Source: Candidatus Bacteroides merdigallinarum
Lineage (GTDB): Bacteria; Bacteroidota; Bacteroidia; Bacteroidales; Bacteroidaceae
Assembly: GCA_019116285.1 (NCBI GenBank)
Contig: DXBX01000082.1
Location: 1-64,000 of the forward strand
Length of the DNA stretch: 64,000 nucleotides
Direction of reading: 5' to 3'
Shown: positions 16,883-24,222 of the stretch, in pieces
Position numbering within the stretch: the stretch's first letter is position 1
Layout: each line of letters begins with the position of its first letter
Made by a program: the position numbers and the translations under genes
The notes under the pieces: model-generated
The model's database searches: none
What the model saw: the letters and a program-made list of their open reading frames with translations, nothing else
Told to the model about the DNA's origin: nothing

Positions 16883-17662
16883 CTATTTTGATTTATCGTT
16901 AATAATCAATTTTTCCAGAAATCGGATTTGGTCTGCAAAGTAAGCGTTTTTTTTTGGATAATTCAAACTTAATTTTTTAATAATTTCAAGTGCCTTCTCA
17001 TATCGGTGCTGTTTGATGTAGATTTTGGCCAAAGTTTCTGTAAAACAGCTTTCGTCCAACCCTTCTTCGACAGCCTGTGTCTCCATCTCCGGTGTCCGGG
17101 CAGGAACGGAAGGCGATGCGGAGACCGGAGCAGATGCCGGTGAGTCCGATTGCTTCTGGATGAAATCGTCTATCAATGCCTGTCCGCGCAATGGTGGCGT
17201 GTCCGATGCTCCCTGCCCGTCATCGGCCGGAGTATCCTCCTGCAGCAGGTAGGCCGTATAGTCCACGGTATAATCCAGCCCGCCGGTCATCGGCAACGGC
17301 TTTCGCTCCTCCTCCGGTGCATGAGCCAGGAAAGCATCTATCAGGGTCAGGGTACGATCGGCATCTTCGGAAGTTTCTGGTGCCATCGGTGCAGGTTCGT
17401 CCTGCAAATGTAAGGCATAATGCTCCCCTTCCGTCAGGTGGAACAATACCGCACGGTCGGCCACGTAGGGAGCCGCCTTGCGCAACTCTTCCCCGAAAGA
17501 TTCGTCATGCAAAGCATAAAGATTCTTCAGATAGAGCAACCAAGCCGACTGAAAATAAGGATATTGCGACAAGGTCTCGCGCAATTCGTCCAATGTTTCA
17601 CGCTCCAAAGATTCGGGATGTTCCACCCATTGTTGCAAAAGTGTCGATGTCATTGTGCCCAT
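16883..17662 (-). CDS. TPR-like conserved hypothetical protein
   Basis: A 259-aa protein whose ATG overlaps the lptE stop by one base; ATG 17653 (MTSTLLQQW) is an alternative. The N-terminal region is helical (TLDELRETLSQYPYFQSAWLLYLKNLYAL) and a single TPR-like hairpin lies near the C-terminus (CFTETLAKIYIKQHRYEKALEIIKKLSLNYPKKNAYFADQIRFLEKLI). The middle is low-complexity, rich in Ser, Pro and Ala. No signal peptide is seen. Tight coupling with lptE and secG suggests an envelope-biogenesis link, but function is unknown. Confidence 0.8.
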   Translation of the reverse strand: MGTMTSTLLQQWVEHPESLERETLDELRETLSQYPYFQSAWLLYLKNLYALHDESFGEELRKAAPYVADRAVLFHLTEGEHYALHLQDEPAPMAPETSEDADRTLTLIDAFLAHAPEEERKPLPMTGGLDYTVDYTAYLLQEDTPADDGQGASDTPPLRGQALIDDFIQKQSDSPASAPVSASPSVPARTPEMETQAVEEGLDESCFTETLAKIYIKQHRYEKALEIIKKLSLNYPKKNAYFADQIRFLEKLIINDKSK

Positions 17663-18186
17663 TACCAGTTAGCTACCGTCGAGTTGAATATCTGCTCGGT
17701 AATGTCTTCGATCATCAAGGGAATCAACTGGTCCTGCACGGCCGTCAGCAACTGGGTGGACTCATACGTCTGGAAAGCCGAGAACTGCTGCTCGAAGTCT
17801 TCCTCGTGGTTCGTATTGTTGACATAGCGCACGTTGACCGTCAGCGTCAGCTTCACTTCCGAAGAATAACCGCTGGCGTCCACGCCTTGGTTATACTGAT
17901 TATATCCGACAATTTCACCGTCTATTTCCAAATCACCGCCCGAATTGACCAACTGCAAGCGGGTCTGCTGAATGAACATATCCTTCAGTTCCTGATTGAA
18001 CTGGATGGCCAGCGGTGCATAGACGTACTCCGACTGGTTCTGGAACTCGGCAATGGAGACCGTCTTCACCTTGGTATAGTCAATAGACGTGATGGGAGCC
18101 AAGCCCATCTGAATCTTACAGGACGTCACCAAGAAAGGCAGGGCGCACAAGCTGATGACCGGCAATATTTTCTTAATCCAAACCAT
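17662..18186 (-). CDS. lptE: LptE-family lipoprotein
   Basis: A 174-aa lipoprotein (lipobox ending at the Cys in ALPFLVTSC). It continues KIQMGLAPITSIDYTKVKTVSIAEFQNQS and has the family beta-sheet pattern (LQLVNSGGDLEIDGEIVGYNQ; SSEVKLTLTVNVRYVNNTNHEEDFEQQFSAFQTY). LptE plugs the LptD barrel for lipopolysaccharide insertion into the outer membrane. Its start overlaps the end of the sigma-54 activator gene by 14 bases, so the two are coupled. Confidence 0.88.
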   Translation of the reverse strand: MVWIKKILPVISLCALPFLVTSCKIQMGLAPITSIDYTKVKTVSIAEFQNQSEYVYAPLAIQFNQELKDMFIQQTRLQLVNSGGDLEIDGEIVGYNQYNQGVDASGYSSEVKLTLTVNVRYVNNTNHEEDFEQQFSAFQTYESTQLLTAVQDQLIPLMIEDITEQIFNSTVANW

Positions 18187-19426
18187 ATTCTTTAATTTTT
18201 CTGTATAAGGTACGCTCAGAAATGTTCAAATCCTGGGCAGCGGCCTTGCGCTTGCCATGGTGCTTCTCAAGCGCCTTGCGAATCATTTCTTTCTCCACAT
18301 CGTCCAGGGACAATGACTCTTCCACATATTCCTCCGTATCCTGGATATCCGGCTCCGTGGCAGCGGGCTGCTTCACGGGCTGCCGGATGATGGTGGGCAC
18401 GTTGGTTTCCGCCGCGGAAGGCATCATGGCGGAAGGTGGCGCATAGAAGGCCTGGGCATCGGTGGCACCGTGTCCCACGGGAATGGTTCCGTTCTTGGCC
18501 ATGAGCTCTTCCATCTGTTTCTTCAGTTCGTTCATATCCCGACGCATGTCGAAAAGCACTTGATACAGAATCTCCCGCTCGCTCTCGAAGCTTTTCTCCC
18601 GCTTGCCTGACAAAGCCGGCAGATGCTGCACGTTGTCCTGCTCGGGCAGGTAATTCTTCAGGATGGCCGCCGTGATGTCCCGGTTGGTCTCAATGATGGA
18701 AATCTGCTCCGTGATGTTCTTCAGCTGGCGGACATTGCCCGGCCAGGAATAAGTCATCAGCATCTGCTTGGCATCGTCGGTCAGCTGAATGGCCGGCATG
18801 TGGTATTTCTCGGCAAAGTCTGAGGCAAACTTGCGGAAAAGCAAGACCACGTCCTCACCTCTCTCCCGCAAAGGCGGAACCTGTATGGGCACTGTGTTCA
18901 AGCGATAGAACAAATCCTCGCGGAAGCGCCCGTCGGCGATGGCTTGCCTCAGGTTGACGTTGGTGGCCGCCACGATACGCACATCTGTCTTCTCCACCTT
19001 GGACGAACCCACTTTGATGAACTCGCCGCTCTCCAACACACGAAGCAAACGGGCTTGCGTGGGCAGGGGAAGTTCACCCACTTCGTCCAGAAAGATGGTG
19101 CCGCCATTGGCCTCGCCAAAGTATCCCTTGCGCTCGCCAATGGCACCCGTGAAGGCACCCTTCTCGTGTCCGAAGAGTTCCGAATCAATGGTCCCTTCGG
19201 GAATGGCACCGCAATTGACCGCAATGTATTGCCCATGCTTGCGTCGGCTGTACTGATGGATAATCTGCGGAAAGCTTTCCTTACCCACACCGCTCTCGCC
19301 GGTAATCAGCACGGACAAGTCAGTCGGCGCCACCTGAATGGCCACATCAATGGCGCGCGCCAACCCCGCATTATTGCCTATGATGCCAAACCGCAGCTTG
19401 ACCTGTTGTATTTCTGCTTTTGTCAT
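18173..19426 (-). CDS. Sigma-54 interaction-domain transcriptional activator without receiver domain
   Basis: A 417-aa enhancer-binding protein. The AAA+ domain starts almost at the N-terminus, with Walker A GESGVGKE at 43-50, an intact GAFTGA loop at 90-95 that contacts sigma-54, Walker B TIFLDE, and the R-finger region REDLFYRLNTVPI. A proline-rich linker leads to a C-terminal Fis-type helix-turn-helix (LEKHHGKRKAAAQDLNISERTLYRKIKEY). There is no N-terminal sensing domain, so activity is probably set by expression or a partner. It lies between pdxA and lptE, 5 bases after pdxA. Confidence 0.93.
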   Translation of the reverse strand: MTKAEIQQVKLRFGIIGNNAGLARAIDVAIQVAPTDLSVLITGESGVGKESFPQIIHQYSRRKHGQYIAVNCGAIPEGTIDSELFGHEKGAFTGAIGERKGYFGEANGGTIFLDEVGELPLPTQARLLRVLESGEFIKVGSSKVEKTDVRIVAATNVNLRQAIADGRFREDLFYRLNTVPIQVPPLRERGEDVVLLFRKFASDFAEKYHMPAIQLTDDAKQMLMTYSWPGNVRQLKNITEQISIIETNRDITAAILKNYLPEQDNVQHLPALSGKREKSFESEREILYQVLFDMRRDMNELKKQMEELMAKNGTIPVGHGATDAQAFYAPPSAMMPSAAETNVPTIIRQPVKQPAATEPDIQDTEEYVEESLSLDDVEKEMIRKALEKHHGKRKAAAQDLNISERTLYRKIKEYGLD

Positions 19427-19431
19427 GATGA

Positions 19432-20529
19432 TTATAATTCCTCCTCCGCATTGTCCAGTTTCAGCTTGTCGCTATCGTCCCGCTTCTCATAATATTGCTT
19501 GCGCAACGGATTGGCACGGGCGGCTTTCTCACGCTGGCGGTTGCGGAACACATCAATGGCCACATACACCGCTTGACGGAAAGAGTCTTCCGAGGCGATG
19601 CCCTTCCCGGCAATGTCATAAGCCGTCCCGTGAGCGGGCGACGTACGCACCACCGGCAAGCCGGCCGTGAAGTTCACGCCCTCGTCCATGGCCAGTGCCT
19701 TAAAGGGAGCCAGTCCCTGATCGTGATACATGGCCAGGATGCCGTCGAAACGGGTAAAGTTGCCCGAGCCCATGAAGCCGTCTGCCGGATAGGGGCCGAA
19801 ACACAATACGCCCTTGGCCGCCATCTCCTTCATGGCCGGGATGATGATTTCCTCTTCTTCCGTACCCAGCAAGCCACCGTCGCCCGCATGAGGGTTCAAG
19901 GAAAATACGGCGATGCGCGGCGCACTGATGCCGAAGTCCTGCTTCAGCGATTGGTTGAAAATGGCCAGTTTCTCCTTAATCAATTCCTGCGTCAAGGCCG
20001 GGGCTATCCGGCTGACCGGGATATGTCCCGTCACCAACGCCACACGGAAATCACCCTTCATCAGGATCATCAACGCCTTGTCGCCATTCCCCAGGCGCTG
20101 CTCGATGTACTCCGTATGACCGGGGAAGTCAAATTGGTCAGAATGAATGGTGTGCTTGTTGATGGGAGCTGTGACCAGCACGTCTATCAAGCCGGACTTG
20201 TACTCCTCCACGGCCCGCTCCAAGGCATCCAGTGCCGCTTTGCCGGCGGATGCATCGGCCTTGGAAAACTCCACCTTCACTTCATCATCCGTGCAATTCA
20301 CCACGCTCAGGCGGCCTTGTGCCGCCTCGGAGGCCGAATTGATGATGCTGAAGTTAGTGGGCAGATCCAATGACTTGCGATGGTAGGCGGCCACCTTGGG
20401 CGAGCCATATATCACCGGCGTACATAATTCCAGCATCATTGGGTCGGCAAAAGTCTTCAGAATCACTTCATAGCCGACACCGTTTATATCACCCTGGGTG
20501 ATACCTATTCTTATTTTATTATCTTCCAT
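19432..20529 (-). CDS. pdxA: 4-hydroxythreonine-4-phosphate dehydrogenase PdxA
   Basis: A 365-aa NAD-dependent dehydrogenase of pyridoxal 5'-phosphate synthesis. It starts RIGITQGDINGVGYEVILK, has the metal-ligand His segment FPGHTEYIEQRLG, the conserved FSLNPHAGDGGLLGTEEEEII and the second His in AMYHDQGLAPFKALA, and ends with SPAHGTAYDIAGKGIA. The length is slightly above the usual ~330 because of a short charged C-terminal tail. It is cotranscribed with the sigma-54 activator (5-base gap). Confidence 0.96.
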   Translation of the reverse strand: MEDNKIRIGITQGDINGVGYEVILKTFADPMMLELCTPVIYGSPKVAAYHRKSLDLPTNFSIINSASEAAQGRLSVVNCTDDEVKVEFSKADASAGKAALDALERAVEEYKSGLIDVLVTAPINKHTIHSDQFDFPGHTEYIEQRLGNGDKALMILMKGDFRVALVTGHIPVSRIAPALTQELIKEKLAIFNQSLKQDFGISAPRIAVFSLNPHAGDGGLLGTEEEEIIIPAMKEMAAKGVLCFGPYPADGFMGSGNFTRFDGILAMYHDQGLAPFKALAMDEGVNFTAGLPVVRTSPAHGTAYDIAGKGIASEDSFRQAVYVAIDVFRNRQREKAARANPLRKQYYEKRDDSDKLKLDNAEEEL

Positions 20530-20556
20530 ATCTACTTATTTATTAAGGTTGTATTC

Positions 20557-21591
20557 TTAGTTCCTTCGATCTCCATGTCTTGGGGGCAGCCTCAGCGTGT
20601 AGAGCGATGCTTCCATCGACCTGATGAGATTGCGTTTCATACGGCCGGGCGCATACACGAACACCTCGCCTACCACCACCAGCCCACGTGCCTTGTCCAC
20701 CCGTGCGTGGGAGACGAACGGGCCGCCCATGAAGTCTCCCTTCACCTGCCACAGGCCCCTGGCTTCGCAAACGGTGTCCCCGTCCAGGGAAAAGAGACGC
20801 ACGTCGGTCATCAGCGAATCGGTGGCCATATACATGCCTGCGCGTGCTCCGGGGATATTCTCCTTCATCACCGAATCGCGGCGATGGATAAATTCCGCTT
20901 TGGTCAGAGCCTCCGCACCGGTGTAAGGATAGGCATATACCACGAAGTTCAAATCGTCCGTAGCCCGGTTGGTACCTGCCCAGAAGAAGTTCTCTCCCGC
21001 TTTGCAGGAAGCCAGCTCGGTCGGCACCCACACCCGGCAACCGAATTGCTCTGCCACCTTCCGCTCCACCTCTGCGTTGTGGTGATCCACCAACCAATCC
21101 ATGCGGCGCCTCCGTTCCTCTTGCGTGAAGAGCCGCACCAGGGAGGCTGCATACCGACCCGCGGCGGCCTTCAAGGAATCTTCGTCCGGCACCCGGAGCG
21201 TCACCACCAACTGGGGGGCGGCAAAGGCATCCTTCGCATACGTGAACTCTGCCTGCGGATATTTCTCCCGATCCACGTCGAGCACCAGCATGTTCCTCGT
21301 GAGCCGCAAAGTAGCATCAAAATCCCGCGGCGCCGCATGCATGAGGCGGAATGCCCGCTCCGGCTGCGGAAGTCCCGGCACATCCGTATCCAGAGCCTCA
21401 AGCCAGGCCCGGCCGGCCGGATGTTCCCACACCTCCGGCTCCGCTACCACCAGCAATTCGTAGGGTCGGCCGCTGGAAGCGGGCGTCAGGAGTCCTTTCA
21501 GCCCTCCTCCGCACGAGGCACAAAAGCCCGCCAGCACAACCCACAAAAGCAACCTCCATGGGAAAAGTCGCATCCGCTTGCCGGATTTCAT
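20557..21591 (-). CDS. DUF4837 family lipoprotein
   Basis: About 344 aa from the ATG at 21591; an upstream ATG at 21630 would add 13 residues before the signal. The N-terminus is a lipoprotein-like signal (WRLLLWVVLAGFCASC), followed by the DUF4837 opening SSGRPYELLVVAEPEVWEHPAGRAWLEALDTDVPGLPQPE. Other conserved segments are RNMLVLDVDREKY and the C-terminal TVCEARGLWQVKGDFMGGPFVSHA. The function of the family is unknown. It lies 27 bases upstream of pdxA and probably shares its transcript. Confidence 0.88.
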   Translation of the reverse strand: MKSGKRMRLFPWRLLLWVVLAGFCASCGGGLKGLLTPASSGRPYELLVVAEPEVWEHPAGRAWLEALDTDVPGLPQPERAFRLMHAAPRDFDATLRLTRNMLVLDVDREKYPQAEFTYAKDAFAAPQLVVTLRVPDEDSLKAAAGRYAASLVRLFTQEERRRRMDWLVDHHNAEVERKVAEQFGCRVWVPTELASCKAGENFFWAGTNRATDDLNFVVYAYPYTGAEALTKAEFIHRRDSVMKENIPGARAGMYMATDSLMTDVRLFSLDGDTVCEARGLWQVKGDFMGGPFVSHARVDKARGLVVVGEVFVYAPGRMKRNLIRSMEASLYTLRLPPRHGDRRN

Positions 21592-21652
21592 CCTCACAAA
21601 GCTACAAAGAAAGGGTAACATCTGCCGCAAAGGAGTGGATAATTTATATTAA

Positions 21653-22690
21653 TTAACGCTCATTCTCTTCCATCTTGGCCGTGGACAACATCCCACAGGC
21701 CGCAAAGATATCCTCACCGCGCGAAGCACGAATCGTCGTGAACACACCGTGCGAAGTCAGATAATCGCGGAAAGCGGTCATCTCCTCCGGCGCGCATCCC
21801 TGCAGGTCTACCCCGGGGATGGCATGGAAACGTATCAGATTAATCCGACAATCCAGGCCTCGGAGCAACTTCACCAACTCGCGGGCATGCAGCGGGGAAT
21901 CGTTCACTCCCTTGAACAAGATATACTCGAACGACAGGCGGCGTTGCTTGCTGAAGTCATACCCGCGCAAGATATCCACGATTTCCACGATGGAGAAAGC
22001 CTTCTCCGCCGGCATCAACTCCCTACGTTGCAGAGGAATGGGTGAATGCAGGCTGACGGCCAGGTGGCAATCGGTCTCCTCCAGAAAGCGGCGCAAGCCC
22101 TTGCGCAATCCCACGGTGGAGAGCGTCATCCGCTTGGGACTCCACGCATAGCCATAGGGGGCGGTCATGATATCCAGAGCCTTCAACACCTCGTCCAGGT
22201 TGTCCAGCGGTTCGCCCATGCCCATCATCACGACATTGGTCAGCGTGTCGCGTTCGGGCAGGGAATTGATCTGGTTGATGATTTGTCCGGCAGTCAGGCT
22301 GGCGGAAAAGCCCTGCTTGCCCGTCATGCAGAACTTACACCCCATCTTGCAGCCCACCTGCGACGAGACGCACAACGTGGCCCGGTCGTGATCGGGGATG
22401 TAAACCGCCTCCACGAAGTGTCCCTCGCCGACGCGGTAAAGGTACTTCACCGTCCCGTCCACCGAGCGCATGGCATCCACCGGTGCTTCCGCCCCCACCT
22501 CATAGGAAGCCTTCAACAACTCACGGTGCTTCAGCGAGAGGTTGGTCATCTCGTCGATGGAGGCCACCTTCTTACCGTACAACCACGAAGCTATTTGCTT
22601 GGCCGCGAAGCCCGGCATACCCAGTTCCTTCGTCACCGCCTGCAATTCCGCGAGGGTCAATCCCAAAAGAGCTTTCTTCTGCATAGTCAT
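21653..22690 (-). CDS. rlmN: Dual-specificity 23S rRNA/tRNA methyltransferase RlmN
   Basis: A 345-aa radical-SAM enzyme that makes 2-methyladenosine in 23S rRNA (A2503) and some tRNAs. The CX3CX2C cluster motif is in CKMGCKFCMTGKQGF. Also present are SGMGEPLDN-like MMGMGEPLDN, LSTVGLRKGLRRFLEE, LAVSLHSP and, near the C-terminus, IRASRGEDIFAACGML with the catalytic cysteine. A TACCTTTG box on the minus strand lies 23 bases upstream, so it likely has its own promoter. Confidence 0.97.
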   Translation of the reverse strand: MTMQKKALLGLTLAELQAVTKELGMPGFAAKQIASWLYGKKVASIDEMTNLSLKHRELLKASYEVGAEAPVDAMRSVDGTVKYLYRVGEGHFVEAVYIPDHDRATLCVSSQVGCKMGCKFCMTGKQGFSASLTAGQIINQINSLPERDTLTNVVMMGMGEPLDNLDEVLKALDIMTAPYGYAWSPKRMTLSTVGLRKGLRRFLEETDCHLAVSLHSPIPLQRRELMPAEKAFSIVEIVDILRGYDFSKQRRLSFEYILFKGVNDSPLHARELVKLLRGLDCRINLIRFHAIPGVDLQGCAPEEMTAFRDYLTSHGVFTTIRASRGEDIFAACGMLSTAKMEENER

Positions 22691-22712
22691 CCGTTATTCC
22701 GTTAACAAAGTG

Positions 22713-22720
22713 CAAAGGTA
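22713..22720 (-). promoter_or_regulatory. Promoter -7 box of rlmN
   Basis: On the minus strand the bases read TACCTTTG, a full match to TAnnTTTG, 23 bases before the rlmN ATG. Confidence 0.7.
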
Positions 22721-22813
22721 GGAATAAAGCCGCACATAGCCCCTATCCCGCGCCATTTTTTCGCCGGACAGGGCAAAGAATGAATTCCAATGAATGAATT
22801 CCAAAGGTATTGA

Positions 22814-22972
22814 AGCCGCTAAAAAAGTTCTCAAGACCGCTTGAAAACTCTATTTCCAGGCTAGAAATACACATTTCCAGCCTAAAAATGTACATTTCCA
22901 GCCTAGAAATACACATCTCCAGGCTGGAAATAGAGTTTTCAAGCGGCTTCGGAAACTTTTCCAACGGCTTTA
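22814..22972. repeat. Composite palindromic element, copy 2 (4 x 21 bp with long inverted flanks)
   Basis: The core has four 21-bp units starting at 22851, 22872, 22893 and 22914, each of the type ATTTCCAGCCTNGAAAT. The flanks CCGCTTGAAAACTC and GAGTTTTCAAGCGG are perfect inverted copies directly abutting the core. An outer imperfect inverted pair (GCCGCTAAAAAAGTT near 22816 and AACTTTTCCAACGGC near 22953) extends the element to about 160 bp. It fills most of the 343-base gap between the divergent rlmN and epimerase genes. Confidence 0.88.
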
Positions 22973-23021
22973 GGGTACTAAAAAAAACCGCCCACGCCTG
23001 CGAAATCCGCGCCTAAAAGCC

Positions 23022-23029
23022 TACCTTTG
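23022..23029 (+). promoter_or_regulatory. Promoter -7 box of the epimerase-like gene
   Basis: TACCTTTG ends only 4 bases before the first possible ATG at 23034. Transcription would begin at about that codon. The mRNA is therefore either leaderless or translated from the in-frame ATGs at 23049 or 23055. Confidence 0.6.
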
Positions 23030-23033
23030 CACC

Positions 23034-24140
23034 ATGATTACAAAAACCATGCGTATGAAAGCAACCATCATCTCGGGCGCACGCCCCCACTTCATGAAGA
23101 TAGCCCCCATCTGCCGCGCCATGGACGCCGCACGCCAGACGGGCAAGGAACTCACCTACCGCATCGTCTACACCGGCCCGCAGGACGACCCCGCCTTGGA
23201 GCCCTCGCTCTTCGCCGACCTCGACATGCCCCGGCCGGACGCCTATCTGGGTGTCACGGGGCACGACCACTCGCGCATCACCGCAGAAATCATGCTGGCC
23301 TTCGAGCGTGAACTGGACGAACATCCGGCAGACGTGGTGCTGGTGGTGGACGACATGACCGCCACCATGAGTTGCGCCATCGTGGCCAAGAAGCGCGGTT
23401 TGAAGGTGGCGCACGTCATCGCCGGCACACGCTCGTTTGACATGAACATGCCCCGCGAGGTGAACCGCACCATCGTGGACGCCATCTCCGACTATCTCTT
23501 CACAGCGGGTATGGTGGCCAACCGCAACCTCAACCAGGAGGGCATGATACCCGACTATATCCACTACGTGGGCAACATCCTCATCGACACCATCCGACAC
23601 AACCGGCACCGCCTCTTGCAGCCCCTGTGGTTCGACTCTATGGGCCTGCGCAAGGGCGGCTACCTGCTCCTCACCCTCAACCGCCACGACCTGCTGAAGC
23701 GCCGCGCCGTGTTGCACTCCCTCCTGCAGACGGTACTCGAGAAGGCCGCAGGAATGCCCGTCGTGGCGCCTCTGCACGCCTATGCAGAGCAGGTGGTGGA
23801 AGGATTGGGATTGAACGCGCCCAACCTGCATCTGCTGCCTCCGCAGAGTTACCTGCACTTCGGCTTCCTCATCAACCAGGCGCGGGGCATCGTGACGGAT
23901 TCGGGCAACATCGCCGAAGAGGCCACCTTCCTGGACGTACCCTGCATCACGCTCAACACCTACGCCGAGCATCCGGAGACGTGGCGCATCGGCACCAACG
24001 AGCTGGTGGGCGAAAATACCTTTGCGCTCTCCGCTGCCCTGGACAAGCTGATGCGCGGCGACTGGAAGCACGCCACCCTGCCCGACCGCTGGGATGGACG
24101 GGCCGCAGAGCGCATCGTGAAGGTGTTGCTGGAAGGCTAA
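23034..24140 (+). CDS. UDP-N-acetylglucosamine 2-epimerase family protein, catalytic residues altered
   Basis: A 368-aa cytosolic protein of the non-hydrolysing WecB/MnaA fold (starts at 23049 or 23055 are also possible). The fold motifs are recognisable: GARPHFMKIAPI, DDMTATMSCA, AGTRSFDMNMPREVNRTIVDAISDYLF, and VTDSGNIAEEATFLDVPCITL. Two residues essential in E. coli WecB differ: the Glu of HVEAGLR is Ile129 (HVIAGTR) and the His of the THRRE-type motif is Asn216 (TLNRHD). The Arg/Lys of the first motif and the Glu of PREVNR remain. It may be a distant isozyme with another substrate or a non-catalytic homologue. No capsule or O-antigen genes adjoin it. Confidence 0.75.
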   Translation: MITKTMRMKATIISGARPHFMKIAPICRAMDAARQTGKELTYRIVYTGPQDDPALEPSLFADLDMPRPDAYLGVTGHDHSRITAEIMLAFERELDEHPADVVLVVDDMTATMSCAIVAKKRGLKVAHVIAGTRSFDMNMPREVNRTIVDAISDYLFTAGMVANRNLNQEGMIPDYIHYVGNILIDTIRHNRHRLLQPLWFDSMGLRKGGYLLLTLNRHDLLKRRAVLHSLLQTVLEKAAGMPVVAPLHAYAEQVVEGLGLNAPNLHLLPPQSYLHFGFLINQARGIVTDSGNIAEEATFLDVPCITLNTYAEHPETWRIGTNELVGENTFALSAALDKLMRGDWKHATLPDRWDGRAAERIVKVLLEG

Positions 24141-24206
24141 CTCCTTAACACCTCCAAAAGATAAATAAAAGACGCAAGCGCACGCGGCAGTTTCCTGCCG
24201 ATTTCT

Positions 24207-24214
24207 TACCTTTG
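24207..24214 (+). promoter_or_regulatory. Promoter -7 box of the DUF5686 gene
   Basis: TACCTTTG, a full TAnnTTTG match, ends 9 bases before the ATG at 24223, so the leader is very short; ATG 24232 would give a slightly longer one. Confidence 0.65.
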
Positions 24215-24222
24215 CATCCGAT

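Noticed and set aside
22810-23016. Open frames on both strands through the 4 x 21-bp elements (also at 38993-39292 and 6790-6975), encoding leucine-zipper-like heptads such as ISSLEMYISRLEM
   Set aside because: A 21-bp repeat always gives a 7-residue repeat if no stop falls in the unit; the frames run across palindromic DNA, occur on both strands and lack start context, so they are by-products of the repeat.
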